Notes: generated by a model not told the origin, from the sequence alone. Shown: positions 19,089-28,858, counted from the stretch's first letter. The stretch is 64,000 nucleotides of DNA from an uncultured Aquitalea sp. (GCF_945957525.1 NZ_CAMFLA010000003.1:62001-126000), one strand, 5' to 3'. Translations and numbers: made by a program.

Positions 19089-20486
19089 ATGAGTTTGCTG
19101 CGCAAGAAGAGCGTCCAGGGCATGCTGGAATTCGCTCAAACCTCCAAAGGGCTCCGCAAGGAGCTGTCCGCTTTCGACCTGACCATGCTGGGCATCGGCG
19201 CCATTATCGGCACCGGTATTTTCGTACTGACCGGCACCGGCGCCACCGTTGCCGGCCCGGGCCTGGTGTTGTCCTTTGTCATTGGCGCGCTGGCCTGCGG
19301 TTTCGCCGCCCTGTGTTATGCCGAATTTGCCGCCATGCTGCCGATTTCCGGCTCCACCTATACTTATGCCTACGCTACGCTGGGCGAGCTGATCGCCTGG
19401 ATTATCGGCTGGGACTTGATGCTGGAATACCTGCTGGCGTCCTCGGCGGTGTCGGTAGGCTGGTCCGGCTACTTCCAGAGCTTGCTGGCCGGCTTCGGCA
19501 TCACTTTGCCGGAGGCGCTCACTGCCGCCGCCGGCGCCGCGCCAGGCAAGAATACCTTCTTCAACCTGCCGGCCTTCGCCATCGCCATGCTGATCACCGC
19601 CTTGCTTGCCTTCGGCATCAAGGAATCCAAGCGCGTGAACAATATCGTGGTGCTGATCAAGGTGGCCGTCGTGGTGCTGTTCATCGCCATCGGCGTGTGG
19701 CATGTGAAGCCCGCCAACTGGAGCCCGGCGCTGCCCTACGGCTTCAACGGCGTGTTCCACGGCGCGGCCATCGTGTTCTTCAGCTTCCTGGGTTTTGACG
19801 CGGTAACCTGCGCGGCCGAAGAAGTGAAAGACCCGGCGCGCGACATTCCCAAGGGCGTGATCTGGTCGCTGGCTATTTGTTCGCTGCTGTATGTGATCGT
19901 GTCCGCCATCATGACTGGCATCGTGCCTTATACCCAGTTTGCCGGCATCGATCATCCGGTGTCGCTGGCCCTGCAAGTGGCCAAGCTGGACTGGTTTGCC
20001 GGCTTTGTCGACTTGGGTGCCATTCTTGGCATGCTGACCGTGATTCTGGTGATGACCTATGGCCAGACCCGCATCCTGTTCGCCATGAGCCGCGACGGCT
20101 TGCTGCCCAAGGTGTTTTCCGAGGTGAATCCCAAGTACGGCACCCCGTACAAGGCGACCTGGCTGATCGGCACCATCATCGCCCTGATCGCCGGTTTCGT
20201 ACCGCTGCATACCTTGGCCGAACTGGTGAATATCGGCACGCTGGCCGCCTTCTCGCTGATCGCTATCGCCGTGATCATCCTGCGCAAGCGCGAGCCGAAC
20301 CTGCCGCGCAAGTTCTACTGCCCGGGCGTACCCTACGTGCCGGCGCTGGCCATCATCTTCTGCGTCTTCCTGATGGGCCAGCTGTCCGCCCTGACCTGGG
20401 TGTGCTTCGTGGTGTGGCTGGTGATTGGTCTGGTGGTGTATTTCGGCTACTCGCGCCGCAATTCCCTGCTGAACGACGCGGCCTGA
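19089..20486 (+). CDS. Amino-acid permease, APC family (CAT/YfnA-like)
   Basis: A 465-residue inner-membrane transporter with about 12 membrane segments. It has the APC first-helix motif MLGIGAIIGTGIFVLTG (about residue 36), where the GTG/GIF bend binds the substrate carboxyl and amino groups. FFSFLGFDAVTCAAEEVKDP marks the conserved helix 6 region, and IPKGVIWSL follows. The N-terminal SLLRKKSVQGML start is typical of the cationic amino-acid transporter subgroup, but specificity cannot be read safely. It is a single-gene unit: a long upstream gap with a promoter candidate and a strong terminator behind it. ATG at 19089 follows an ACGGGATAG stretch. Confidence 0.9.
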   Translation: MSLLRKKSVQGMLEFAQTSKGLRKELSAFDLTMLGIGAIIGTGIFVLTGTGATVAGPGLVLSFVIGALACGFAALCYAEFAAMLPISGSTYTYAYATLGELIAWIIGWDLMLEYLLASSAVSVGWSGYFQSLLAGFGITLPEALTAAAGAAPGKNTFFNLPAFAIAMLITALLAFGIKESKRVNNIVVLIKVAVVVLFIAIGVWHVKPANWSPALPYGFNGVFHGAAIVFFSFLGFDAVTCAAEEVKDPARDIPKGVIWSLAICSLLYVIVSAIMTGIVPYTQFAGIDHPVSLALQVAKLDWFAGFVDLGAILGMLTVILVMTYGQTRILFAMSRDGLLPKVFSEVNPKYGTPYKATWLIGTIIALIAGFVPLHTLAELVNIGTLAAFSLIAIAVIILRKREPNLPRKFYCPGVPYVPALAIIFCVFLMGQLSALTWVCFVVWLVIGLVVYFGYSRRNSLLNDAA

Positions 20487-20509
20487 TTGTCCGGTCGATA
20501 ATCATGAGA

Positions 20510-20534
20510 GCCACCCTTCGGGGTGGCTTTTTTT
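20510..20534 (+). terminator. Rho-independent terminator of the permease gene
   Basis: Stem GCCACCC / GGGTGGC with a TTCG tetraloop is followed by seven T residues. Confidence 0.93.
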
Positions 20535-20614
20535 ATGGCAGGCGGTATCCGGTGGGCAGCGGCGCGGGCATGAAAAAGCCGCCCTGAGGCGGCTGGCTGC
20601 GAAGGCGCTGCAAA

Positions 20615-21169
20615 TCAGCCGCGCAGTTTGGCGGCGATGGCGGCCACGCGGGCACCGTACAGCTTGGCGGTGTCCAGATCGCCTTGCGGGATTTCTTCCA
20701 CGCTGGCGTCGGCCGGAGATTGCACCAGCAGGCCCACGGAGCCGCCCAGATTGTTGGCGTCGTTGCGGGTGGCGGCCTTGCTGTTGCTGGGCATCTGGCC
20801 GAGGCTGACCCAGATGCCGCCATGCTGGCTGGCAAGGGTTTGCAGCGCAATCAGCGATACCTGCTTGTCGCCGTTAAGGCTGGCGCTGTTGGTGAAGCCG
20901 CCAAACACTTTGTCTTGCCAGGCGCGGGTGAACCAGGCCTTGGAGCTGGCATCGGCGAATTTCTTGAACTGCCAGGACGGGCTGCCCATATAGGTGGGGC
21001 TGCCGAAAATGATGGCGTCGGCGGCGGCGAGTTGTTCCCAGCCGGCTTCCGGGATGTTGCCTTCAGCGTCGATGGCCAGCAGCTGGGCCTGAGCGCCTGC
21101 GGCAACCTGTTCCGCTACGCGGTGGGTGTGACCATAACCGGAATGATAGACGACAACGACTTTTGCCAT
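20615..21169 (-). CDS. WrbA-like flavodoxin-fold NAD(P)H:quinone oxidoreductase
   Basis: A 184-residue cytosolic flavoprotein. The FMN phosphate loop is VVYHSGYGHTHRVAEQV (residues about 6-22), and FGSPTYMGSPSWQFKKFAD is the second flavin-contacting loop, typical of the WrbA/NAD(P)H-dependent FMN reductase family. The family reduces quinones by two electrons and limits oxidative stress. The protein is somewhat shorter than E. coli WrbA (198) and lacks its usual insert, so the name is kept as WrbA-like. ATG at 21169 has AAAGGC 8 bases upstream. It converges with the permease gene and is 139 bases downstream of leuA on the same strand. Confidence 0.85.
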   Translation of the reverse strand: MAKVVVVYHSGYGHTHRVAEQVAAGAQAQLLAIDAEGNIPEAGWEQLAAADAIIFGSPTYMGSPSWQFKKFADASSKAWFTRAWQDKVFGGFTNSASLNGDKQVSLIALQTLASQHGGIWVSLGQMPSNSKAATRNDANNLGGSVGLLVQSPADASVEEIPQGDLDTAKLYGARVAAIAAKLRG

Positions 21170-21308
21170 GTGCTTGCCTTTCGTGAAGGACGACCGTGAG
21201 GAAGAGGCGGCCCGCCAAACGGCAGGCCGGAATTTTCCTATTATTGGCAAGAAAACGAGCAGGAAAAAGCACTGGCGGATGAATATATTGTTTAGCCCAG
21301 GTAAATGA

Positions 21309-22979
21309 TCACCCCTCCACCATCGCGCAGGCTAGGGCTGGCGCGGTGGATACGCCGGCCAGCACGGCGCGCAGTGCGGCGCGCTCCACATCCTGATCGC
21401 GCGCGGCGACTAATACACGACGGCCTTCGGCCAACATCAATTCCAGATAACAGATGGCGATGGCGTCCGCGCCGCTACCCAGTGCGTGTTCCTGGTAGTC
21501 CAGCACCTGCGCCGGCTGCGGCAAGGCGTCCAGCAAGGCGCTGATCAATCCCGCGCCGCTGCCGCGCAGCGTGCGCGCGCCCTCGGCGGCAAGCAGCCCC
21601 ACTTCCAGCGTCACTGTCCCGTCCAGCGCGCTGCTGAGACGATGCGACTGATAACGCCAGTGGCCGACCGGGGTCAGGTAGGCCGCTTCGAACAGGGCGT
21701 ACAAGCGCTCGGGGGGCAGTTCCTTGCCTTCGTCGTCGGCGGCCAGTTGTGCGCGGCGGCTAAGATCGGTCTGGAAGGCGCGGGGCAGGCGCAGGCCGTA
21801 GTGCCGTTCCAGCAGCCAGCTCACCCCGCCCTTGCCGGACTGGCTGTTGACGCGAATCACCGCTTCGTAGCTTCGGCCAACATCGGCCGGATCTATCGGC
21901 AGATAGGGCACGCGCCACGGCTCGGCATCCTGTTGCAGGGCGAAGCCTTTGCGAATGGCGTCCTGATGCGAGCCGGAAAAGGCGGTGTATACCAGTTCTC
22001 CGGCGTAGGGGTGGCGCGGATGCACCGGCAGTTGCAGGAAATCCTCCACCTGCCGGCGCAGGCTGTCGATATCGGAAAAATCCAGGCCGGGCGCAATGCC
22101 CTGGCTGTAGAGATTCAGCGCCAGCGTCACCAGATCGACATTGCCGGTGCGCTCACCGTTGCCGAACAGGCAGCCTTCCACGCGTTGCGCCCCGGCCAGC
22201 ATGGCCAGTTCGGCGGCAGCCACGGCGCAGCCCCGGTCATTGTGCGGATGCACGCTGAGGATCAGGCTGTCGCGACGCGGCAGATGCCGGGACAGCCATT
22301 CGATCTGGTCCGCGTAGGTATTGGGTGTGGACATTTCCACCGTGGCCGGCAGATTGAGAATCATCGGCGCCGCTGGCGTGGGGGCCCAGCAATCGATAAC
22401 GGCGGCGCACACGGCAAGCGCCACGTCGGGTTCGGTGGCGGAGAAGGTTTCCGGCGAATACTGGAACACCCACTCGGTTTCCGCTTGGCGCTGGCAGTGC
22501 TCGCGGATCTGCCGGCAGCCGTCGGTTGCCAGGCGGGTGACGCCGGCCACGTCCAGCCCAAATACCCTCTCGCGCCAAGCCGGAGCGGTGGCGTTGTACA
22601 GATGGACGATGGCCCGTCGAGCGCCGCGCAGGGCTTCGAAGGTGCGGGCGATCAGGTCCGGGCGGGACTGGGTAATCACTTGCAGTGTGACGTCGGCGGG
22701 CACCCGGCCGTCGTCAATAAGCCGACGGACAAAATCGAAATCGGTTTGCGAGGCGGCGGGGAAGGCGACTTCGATTTCCTTGAAGCCGCATTGCACCAGC
22801 AAGTCGAAAAAGCGCAATTTCTGCGCCACCGTCAGCGGCTCGGCCAAGGCTTGATTGCCGTCGCGCAGATCGGTGCTGAGCCAGACTGGAGGCCGGGTCT
22901 GGCGACGGGATGGCCATTGCCGGTCGGGCAAGGGCCAAGGCTGAAAAGCCGGATAGCGATGTGCAGGGCAGGGCAGCAT
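21309..22979 (-). CDS. leuA: 2-isopropylmalate synthase, long (type II) form
   Basis: First committed enzyme of leucine synthesis: condenses 2-oxoisovalerate with acetyl-CoA. The 556 residues fit the LeuA2 type. The catalytic TIM barrel shows LSTDLRDGNQAL (metal-binding Asp) near residue 38 and SVHPHNDRGCAVA (metal-binding His pair) near residue 240. The C-terminal regulatory domain (from about residue 430) is the leucine-sensing LeuA dimer domain. ATG at 22979 has AAGGAGA 6 bases upstream. The gene stands alone, not with leuBCD. Upstream is an AT-rich stretch with a large spaced inverted repeat. Two copies of the repeated word occur inside in different frames. Confidence 0.94.
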   Translation of the reverse strand: MLPCPAHRYPAFQPWPLPDRQWPSRRQTRPPVWLSTDLRDGNQALAEPLTVAQKLRFFDLLVQCGFKEIEVAFPAASQTDFDFVRRLIDDGRVPADVTLQVITQSRPDLIARTFEALRGARRAIVHLYNATAPAWRERVFGLDVAGVTRLATDGCRQIREHCQRQAETEWVFQYSPETFSATEPDVALAVCAAVIDCWAPTPAAPMILNLPATVEMSTPNTYADQIEWLSRHLPRRDSLILSVHPHNDRGCAVAAAELAMLAGAQRVEGCLFGNGERTGNVDLVTLALNLYSQGIAPGLDFSDIDSLRRQVEDFLQLPVHPRHPYAGELVYTAFSGSHQDAIRKGFALQQDAEPWRVPYLPIDPADVGRSYEAVIRVNSQSGKGGVSWLLERHYGLRLPRAFQTDLSRRAQLAADDEGKELPPERLYALFEAAYLTPVGHWRYQSHRLSSALDGTVTLEVGLLAAEGARTLRGSGAGLISALLDALPQPAQVLDYQEHALGSGADAIAICYLELMLAEGRRVLVAARDQDVERAALRAVLAGVSTAPALACAMVEG

Positions 22980-23028
22980 GGAATCTCCTTTGCAAGGGGT
23001 AATGAGCTTGTGGCCTGCAAAAGAGTTT

Positions 23029-23102
23029 GACATAAAGTCTTATTTTTTCTTTTTTTTGGCGGTTGTTGAATTAGATTCTATTTATTTGTTTGACTTTATG
23101 TC
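23029..23102. promoter_or_regulatory. Spaced 11-bp inverted repeat in AT-rich leuA upstream region
   Basis: GACATAAAGTC (23029-23039) and its exact reverse complement GACTTTATGTC (23092-23102) are centred 63 bp apart, six helical turns. The DNA between is strongly AT-rich in an otherwise GC-rich region. It begins 50 bases before leuA and could be a pair of operator half-sites; each arm has little internal symmetry. The binding protein is unknown. Confidence 0.55.
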
Positions 23103-23189
23103 TAAAAACGAGGAGGTTCTACTTAATTTATCTACTTTTTGTAGAATTCGCTGTGGTGTTTTTACGACGGCCAAGCCGGGGCGGGCAAT

Positions 23190-23215
23190 AAAAAACCCGC
23201 CGTAAGGCGGGTTTT
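23190..23215 (-). terminator. Rho-independent terminator of aceA
   Basis: Stem CCCGCC / GGCGGG with loop GTAA is flanked by A- and T-runs. On the minus strand it ends in a T-tract, 34 bases past the aceA stop. Confidence 0.88.
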
Positions 23216-23248
23216 CAGGCGCTGCCGACGTCTGTCGGCGCACATGGC

Positions 23249-24547
23249 TTAGTGGAATTGCTCTTCTTCGGTGGAGCCGGTCAGGGCCGTCACGCTGGAC
23301 TGGCCACCCTGAATCACGGTGGTCACATCGTCGAAGTAGCCAGTGCCCACTTCTTGCTGGTGAGACACGAAGGTGTAACCGCGTTCGCGAGCGGCGAATT
23401 CCGGTTCCTGCACCTTCTCAACATAGGCGGACATGCCGCGGGCCACGTAATCCTGGGCCAGATCGTACATGTTGTACCACATGTTGTGGATGCCAGCGAG
23501 GGTGATGAACTGGTACTTGTAGCCCATCGCGCCCAGCTCGCGCTGGAACTTGGCGATGGTGGCATCGTCCAGATTCTTCTTCCAGTTGAAGGACGGCGAG
23601 CAGTTGTAAGCCAGCAGTTTGCCCGGGTGCTTGGCATGAACGGCTTCGGCAAACTTGCGAGCGAACTCCAGATCCGGCGTGCCGGTTTCGCACCATACCA
23701 GGTCGGCGTAGTCTGCGTAGGCTACGGCGCGGCTGATGGCTTGTTCCAGACCCTTCTTGGTCTTGTAGAAGCCTTCGGCGGTGCGCTCGCCGGTCAGGAA
23801 GGGCTTGTCGTTGGCGTCGTAGTCGCTGGTCAGCAGGTCGGCGGCTTCAGCGTCGGTGCGGGCGATCACCAGGGTCGGTACGCCGTACACGTCGGCGGCC
23901 ATGCGGGCTGCGATCAGCTTCTGGATGGCTTCCTGGGTCGGAACCAATACCTTGCCGCCCATGTGGCCGCACTTCTTCACGGAGGCCAGTTGGTCTTCGA
24001 AGTGCACGCCGCCGGCGCCGGCGCGGATCATGGCCTTCATCAGTTCGTAGGCGTTGAGCACGCCGCCGAAACCGGCTTCGGCGTCAGCCACGATGGGCGC
24101 GTAGTAATCGATGAAGCCGGCATCGCCCTTTTGCACGCCCTTGGAGTGCTGGATTTCGTCGGCGCGGGTGAAGGCGTTGTTGATGCGCTCAACCACCTTC
24201 GGCACCGAGTCCACCGGGTACAGGGACTGGTCCGGGTACATGGCGGAGTATTCGTTGTTGTCGGCGGCAACCTGCCAGCCGGACAGATAGATGGCCTTGA
24301 TGCCGGCTTTCACCTGCTGCATGGCCTGACCGCCGGTCAGTGCGCCCAGACAGTTGATGTACGGTTCGTTGTTGACCAGGTTCCACAGCTTTTCAGCGCC
24401 TTGACGGGCCAGGGTGTGCTCCACCTGAACGGAACCGCGCAGACGTTCTACGTCGGCGGCGGTGTAACCGCGCTTGATGCCCTTCCAGCGGGGGTTGGTG
24501 TCCCAGTCGTGTTGAATGGCGGCGATGCGTTGTTCGCGAGTAGTCAT
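23249..24547 (-). CDS. aceA: Isocitrate lyase
   Basis: Splits isocitrate to glyoxylate and succinate, the first step of the glyoxylate shunt. The 432 residues match the short bacterial form. The active-site loop KKCGHMGGK with the catalytic cysteine is at about residue 191; [16 protein letters not shown] and [11 protein letters not shown] are further family blocks. ATG at 24547 gives MTTREQRIA and has GAAGGG 7 bases upstream; the frame is open 56 residues further without family similarity. It is a single-gene unit with its own terminator. The partner malate synthase gene lies 11 kb away on the same strand. No isocitrate dehydrogenase kinase gene is in the window. Confidence 0.97.
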   Translation of the reverse strand: MTTREQRIAAIQHDWDTNPRWKGIKRGYTAADVERLRGSVQVEHTLARQGAEKLWNLVNNEPYINCLGALTGGQAMQQVKAGIKAIYLSGWQVAADNNEYSAMYPDQSLYPVDSVPKVVERINNAFTRADEIQHSKGVQKGDAGFIDYYAPIVADAEAGFGGVLNAYELMKAMIRAGAGGVHFEDQLASVKKCGHMGGKVLVPTQEAIQKLIAARMAADVYGVPTLVIARTDAEAADLLTSDYDANDKPFLTGERTAEGFYKTKKGLEQAISRAVAYADYADLVWCETGTPDLEFARKFAEAVHAKHPGKLLAYNCSPSFNWKKNLDDATIAKFQRELGAMGYKYQFITLAGIHNMWYNMYDLAQDYVARGMSAYVEKVQEPEFAARERGYTFVSHQQEVGTGYFDDVTTVIQGGQSSVTALTGSTEEEQFH

Positions 24548-24730
24548 GTTAAACCCTTCTCGATTAATTTCTCTGCAGACCGGTAATTCCGGCGATCCTC
24601 TTGGCCAAATGACATCCCGGTTTTTCCGGTTTGATTTTCTTGACGACGGGTTGTGGCCGCCGCCTGCTCTGACCACCAGACGTCCGTGGATAACGGCTTT
24701 GATCGGGTGGGTCACTTAGCGATGTGGCCC

Positions 24731-24736
24731 ATTATA
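24731..24736 (-). promoter_or_regulatory. -10 candidate of aceA
   Basis: A consensus TATAAT on the minus strand, 184 bases before the aceA start. No good -35 is seen at the right distance, so it may depend on an activator or be chance. Confidence 0.3.
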
Positions 24737-24926
24737 TGCACAAAAAAAATAGCTTGTGTGCAGTGCAGCAGGCGAAAAAAACCGATGTTCAGAAGGTGAC
24801 AGTCGTGTCGAAATTCGAAGATGCCAATGCGCTATTTGCTGTGCGCTTGTGAAAACACAAGACCGAAAACGCGCAAGCGGGTGAGCGGGTGGAACAGTGG
24901 TTGTGACCTTGCGGCAAGACATCGCT

Positions 24927-24954
24927 CTTGAATTCCTCGCCAGAGACCTTACCT
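24927..24954 (+). promoter_or_regulatory. Candidate sigma-32 promoter of grpE
   Basis: CTTGAA (24927-24932), 14 bases, CCTTACCT (24947-24954). The -35 is perfect and the -10 partial. The spacing is the same as in the htpG promoter. Confidence 0.4.
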
Positions 24955-25002
24955 ACTGCCGGGACATCAACCAACCAAGCCGAATCCAGCCGAGGAATCG
25001 TC

Positions 25003-25557
25003 ATGCAGGAAAACCAGAACACCACTCTCAACGACACTGCCGAGAACGCCGCCCAGAACGTTGCCGACGACGCTCAGGCCGCTGAATCCGTGGTGCTGAC
25101 GCCCGAAGAGCGCATCGAAGCGCTGGAAAAAGAGTTGGCCGAAAGCCGCGAGCAAACGCTGCGCGCGCTGGCTGATATCGAAAACCTGCGTCGTCGCCAC
25201 ACCGAAGAACTGGCCAGCAGTCAGAAGTACGCCATCAACAAGTTCGCGCAAGAACTGGTGCCGGTGAAGGATTACCTTGAAATGGCGCTGCTGGACCAGA
25301 GCGGACAGATCGACACCCTTAAAATGGGCGTGGACATGACGCTCAAGCAACTGGCGGCCGCTTTCGACAAGGCGCAGATTCGCGAAGTGTCGCCCAAGGC
25401 CGGCGACAAGCTGGACCCGCATCTGCATCAGGCCATGAGCGCCGAAGAGTCGGATGCCGAACCCAATACCATCGTACGCGTGCTGCAGAAGGGCTACCTG
25501 TTGGCCGAACGCACCCTGCGTCCGGCCATGGTGGTGGTGGCCAAGGCCAAAGCGTAA
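25003..25557 (+). CDS. grpE: Nucleotide exchange factor GrpE
   Basis: Homodimeric cochaperone that releases ADP from DnaK. The 184 residues comprise an acidic disordered start, a long coiled coil (LTPEERIEALEKELAESREQ onwards, residues about 32-90) and the C-terminal beta domain that opens the DnaK nucleotide cleft (VSPKAGDKLDPHLHQAMS and the ending GYLLAERTLRPAMVVVAK). I chose the ATG at 25003 (MQENQN), with GAGGAA 5 bases upstream; the frame opens 25 residues earlier without family content. dnaK follows after 133 bases with its own promoter candidate. Two copies of the repeated word are inside (25135, 25501). Confidence 0.96.
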   Translation: MQENQNTTLNDTAENAAQNVADDAQAAESVVLTPEERIEALEKELAESREQTLRALADIENLRRRHTEELASSQKYAINKFAQELVPVKDYLEMALLDQSGQIDTLKMGVDMTLKQLAAAFDKAQIREVSPKAGDKLDPHLHQAMSAEESDAEPNTIVRVLQKGYLLAERTLRPAMVVVAKAKA

Positions 25558-25590
25558 TCACAGGATCATAAAAAGGTAGCGGTCGACCCT

Positions 25591-25617
25591 CTTGAAAATG
25601 TCGACATAGCCAATACC
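25591..25617 (+). promoter_or_regulatory. Candidate sigma-32 promoter of dnaK
   Basis: CTTGAA (25591-25596), 13 bases, CCAATACC (25610-25617). It lies 74 bases before the dnaK start, so dnaK can be transcribed without grpE. Confidence 0.5.
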
Positions 25618-25690
25618 TATTGAGACAACAGGCGGCAGCTATCAACCAAACCAGCGCCGCCGGAATGAATTGAGGAAAGGAATACAGAAT

Positions 25691-27613
25691 ATGGGCAAGA
25701 TCATCGGTATCGACCTGGGCACCACCAACTCCTGCGTGGCAGTTGTAGAAGGCGGCAACCCGAAAGTCATCGAAAACGCGGAAGGCGCACGCACCACGCC
25801 GTCCATCATCGCTTATCTGGAAGATGGCGAAATCCTGGTGGGCGCACCGGCCAAGCGCCAGGCTGTGACCAACCCGAAAAACACCATCTTCGCCGCCAAG
25901 CGCCTGATCGGCCGCCGCTTCGAAGACAAGGAAGTGCAAAAAGACATCGACCTGATGCCTTTTGAAATCATGAAGGCCAAGAACGGCGACGCCTGGGTGA
26001 AGGCCCGCGAGCAGGAACTGGCCCCGCCGCAGATCTCCGCTGAAGTGCTGCGCAAGATGAAGAAGGCCGCCGAAGACTATCTGGGCGAAGAAGTGACCGA
26101 AGCCGTGATCACCGTGCCGGCCTACTTCAACGACAGCCAGCGCCAGGCCACCAAGGATGCCGGCCGCATCGCCGGTCTGGAAGTGAAGCGCATCATCAAC
26201 GAGCCGACCGCCGCCGCGCTGGCGTTTGGCCTGGCCAAGCAGGAAGGTGATCGCAAGATCGCGGTATACGACCTGGGGGGCGGCACGTTCGACGTGTCCA
26301 TCATTGAAATCGCCGATGTAGACGGCGAGCACCAGTTCGAAGTGTTGTCCACCAACGGCGACACCTTCCTGGGCGGCGAAGACTTCGACCAGCGTCTGAT
26401 CGACTACATCGTTACCGAGTTCAAGCGCGAACAGGGCGTGGACCTGAAAAACGACGTGATGGCCCTGCAGCGACTGAAGGAAGCCGCTGAAAAGGCCAAG
26501 ATCGAGCTGTCCAGCGCCGCGCAGACCGAAGTGAACCTGCCGTACATCACCATGGACGCTACCGGTCCGAAGCACTTGGCGATGAAGATCACCCGCGCCA
26601 AGTTCGAAAGCCTGGTGGAAGACCTTATCGCCCGCTCCATCGAGCCGTGCCGCGTGGCCCTCAAGGATGCCGGCGTGTCCCTGTCCGACATCACCGACGT
26701 GATCCTGGTGGGCGGCCAGTCCCGCATGCCCAAGGTGCAGGACGCGGTGAAGGAATTCTTCGGCAAGGAACCGCGCAAGGACGTGAACCCGGACGAAGCC
26801 GTGGCCGTTGGCGCCGCCATTCAGGGCTCCGTGCTGTCCGGCGACCGCAAGGACGTGTTGCTGCTGGACGTGACTCCGCTGTCGCTGGGCATTGAAACCC
26901 TGGGCGGCGTGATGACCAAACTCATCCAGAAGAACACCACGATTCCGACCAAGGCTTCGCAAACCTTCTCCACCGCTGACGACAACCAGACTGCGGTCAC
27001 CATCCACGTGCTGCAGGGCGAACGCGAGAAGGCTTCCGCCAACAAGAGCCTGGGCCAGTTCAATCTGGGCGACATCCCGCCGGCTCCGCGCGGCATTCCG
27101 CAAATTGAAGTGGAATTCAACATCGACGCCAACGGTATCCTGCATGTGTCCGCCAAGGACAAGGCTACCGGCAAGCAGGCCAACATCACCATTCAGGCAT
27201 CGAGTGGTCTGTCCGAAGCCGAGATCGAGCGCATGGTGAAGGATGCCGAGGCCAACGCCGAGGAAGACCGCAAGCTGCATGAGCTGGTGACCGCGCGCAA
27301 TCAGGCTGAAGGTCTGATCCACAGCATCAAGAAGTCGCTGGAAGAGCACGGCGACAAGATCGGCGCCGATGAAAAGGCCAAGATCGAAGAGGCTGTGAAG
27401 GCCGCCGAGGAAGTGGTGAAGAGCGACGACAAGGCCGCTATCGAAGCCAAGACCGAAGAGCTGGCCAAGGCCAGTCAGAAACTGGGCGAAATCATGTACG
27501 CTCAGGCCCAGCAGGCCGAAGGCGGTCAGCAGGGCGGTGCCGAAGCCGGCAAGAAAGACGACGGCAATGTGGTCGACGCCGAGTTTGAAGAAGTGAAGAA
27601 AGACAAGGCCTAA
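25691..27613 (+). CDS. dnaK: Molecular chaperone DnaK (Hsp70)
   Basis: Central cytosolic Hsp70 chaperone; works with DnaJ and GrpE. The 640 residues are normal length. The ATPase domain starts [19 protein letters not shown], contains the phosphate-2 loop [17 protein letters not shown] (about residue 190) and [11 protein letters not shown] (about 340). The hydrophobic linker [12 protein letters not shown] follows at about 389-400, then the substrate-binding beta domain and helical lid. The C-terminus ends in the conserved acidic [10 protein letters not shown] (EEVKK) tail. ATG at 25691 is preceded by GAGGAAAGG, about 11 bases upstream. A terminator and a desaturase gene separate it from dnaJ. 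Confidence 0.99.
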   Translation: MGKIIGIDLGTTNSCVAVVEGGNPKVIENAEGARTTPSIIAYLEDGEILVGAPAKRQAVTNPKNTIFAAKRLIGRRFEDKEVQKDIDLMPFEIMKAKNGDAWVKAREQELAPPQISAEVLRKMKKAAEDYLGEEVTEAVITVPAYFNDSQRQATKDAGRIAGLEVKRIINEPTAAALAFGLAKQEGDRKIAVYDLGGGTFDVSIIEIADVDGEHQFEVLSTNGDTFLGGEDFDQRLIDYIVTEFKREQGVDLKNDVMALQRLKEAAEKAKIELSSAAQTEVNLPYITMDATGPKHLAMKITRAKFESLVEDLIARSIEPCRVALKDAGVSLSDITDVILVGGQSRMPKVQDAVKEFFGKEPRKDVNPDEAVAVGAAIQGSVLSGDRKDVLLLDVTPLSLGIETLGGVMTKLIQKNTTIPTKASQTFSTADDNQTAVTIHVLQGEREKASANKSLGQFNLGDIPPAPRGIPQIEVEFNIDANGILHVSAKDKATGKQANITIQASSGLSEAEIERMVKDAEANAEEDRKLHELVTARNQAEGLIHSIKKSLEEHGDKIGADEKAKIEEAVKAAEEVVKSDDKAAIEAKTEELAKASQKLGEIMYAQAQQAEGGQQGGAEAGKKDDGNVVDAEFEEVKKDKA

Positions 27614-27639
27614 TAATTAGTCCATGTTTTGACGCCTGT

Positions 27640-27686
27640 AACCGGGCCGGGCCTGCGGATGGTTTAGCGGCTCGGCCCGGTTTTGG
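27640..27686 (+). terminator. Rho-independent terminator of dnaK
   Basis: Arms AACCGGGCCG (27640-27649) and CGGCCCGGTT (27673-27682) pair perfectly around a 23-base loop and are followed by TT. The T-tract is short, so readthrough to the next gene is possible. Confidence 0.65.
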
Positions 27687-27741
27687 CGTATGTAAGGCAG
27701 CATCCGGCGACGAGTCATCGCCGCCGGCAGACGGAGCGCAT

Positions 27742-28818
27742 ATGTCGACCAGAATCACTTTTTCCCAGCGCGGCGCTTTCTTTGACGCGCTGAAGGCGCG
27801 AACCGAAGCCTATTTCAAGGAAACGGGCCAGCGCCCTACCGGCAACCGCTATCTGCATGCCAAGACCCTGTTCGCCTACGCGCTGACCATCGTCAGTTAT
27901 GTGCTGCTGGTGTGGCATGTCGAGCACTGGTGGTCGGCGCTGCTGGCTGGTTTCGGGCTGGTGCAAGGCTTTGTACTGATCGCGTTCAACGTGATGCACG
28001 ACGGCGCGCACGGCAGTTACTCGCGCAAACGCTGGGTGAACTGGCTGATGGGCTCCAGCATGGAAGTGCTGGGCGGCAGCCAGAGCATGTGGCAGCAAAA
28101 GCACAATGTGCTGCATCACACCTACACCAATGTGGACGGCAAGGACGACGACATCGCCCTGGGCAGCCTGATGCGCCTGGCGCCCACCACGCCGTGGAAG
28201 CCCTGGCACAGACTGCAGCACTGGTACGCGCTGGCGCTCTACAGTTTGCTGACGCTGTTCTGGCTGTTTTTCAGCGACTGGCACAAGATGTTGCGCGGCA
28301 AGATCGGCGATACGCCACTGCCGCCGCAGCCGTGGTGGTCTTGGCCGTATTTCCTGCTGACCAAAGCCTTGTACGTGGCTTACGCGCTGGTGTTGCCGGC
28401 GTTCTACCATCCCTTGTGGATGGTGCTGCTGGTCTTTGTCGGCGTGCATTTACTGTTCGGCCTGACGCTGTCGGTGGTGTTCCAGCTGGCGCATACCGTG
28501 GAAGGCGCGGCGTTTCCGCAGCCGGACGCCACAGGCAAGATGCCGGACGAGTGGGCGGTGCATCAGCTGAAAACCACCGCCAATTTCGCCTGCAACAACC
28601 CGCTGGTGACCTTCTACATGGGTGGTCTCAATTTTCAGGTGGAACACCATTTGTTCCGCAAGACCAGCCACGTGCACTATCCGGCGCTGAGCCGGATCGT
28701 CGCGGCCACTTGCCGCGAGCACGGCGTGCCTTACACCACCTTCCGTTCGGTGCCGGCCGCCTTGCGCGCGCATTTTCGCTTTTTGAAAGAGATGGGCAGA
28801 CGCCCCGCCGCCTGCTGA
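27742..28818 (+). CDS. Membrane fatty-acid desaturase
   Basis: A 358-residue integral-membrane di-iron enzyme. All three histidine boxes are present: HDGAH (about residue 91), HNVLHH (about 120) and QVEHH (about 300). Four or more membrane segments lie between them. The QxxHH third box is typical of the acyl-lipid/acyl-CoA desaturase group related to linoleoyl-CoA desaturases. It introduces a double bond into fatty acyl chains; position cannot be told. Notable is its place between dnaK and dnaJ, 128 bases after dnaK and 40 before dnaJ, on the same strand. That hints at a link between heat stress and membrane fluidity, an inference only. Confidence 0.9.
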   Translation: MSTRITFSQRGAFFDALKARTEAYFKETGQRPTGNRYLHAKTLFAYALTIVSYVLLVWHVEHWWSALLAGFGLVQGFVLIAFNVMHDGAHGSYSRKRWVNWLMGSSMEVLGGSQSMWQQKHNVLHHTYTNVDGKDDDIALGSLMRLAPTTPWKPWHRLQHWYALALYSLLTLFWLFFSDWHKMLRGKIGDTPLPPQPWWSWPYFLLTKALYVAYALVLPAFYHPLWMVLLVFVGVHLLFGLTLSVVFQLAHTVEGAAFPQPDATGKMPDEWAVHQLKTTANFACNNPLVTFYMGGLNFQVEHHLFRKTSHVHYPALSRIVAATCREHGVPYTTFRSVPAALRAHFRFLKEMGRRPAAC

Positions 28819-28858
28819 TCGCCGCAGGCGACCCTCGGTATTTGAGAGAGACAGAGAC

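Larger units (their letters stand above)
24548..25002. other. 455-base divergent gap between aceA and grpE
   Basis: No gene is seen. It contains an aceA -10 candidate (TATAAT on the minus strand, 24731-24736) inside an A-rich patch, and a sigma-32-like element before grpE (24927-24954). I see no CIRCE repeat and no hrcA gene. Confidence 0.6.

Noticed and set aside
24548-25002. CIRCE element before grpE
   Set aside because: No TTAGCACTC-N9-GAGTGCTAA pattern is present in this region.
25343-27349. Very long open frame on the minus strand opposite dnaK (and a similar one opposite htpG)
   Set aside because: Shadow frames are common opposite GC-rich, codon-biased genes. The products are histidine- and glutamine-rich without motif, and dnaK and htpG are certain.
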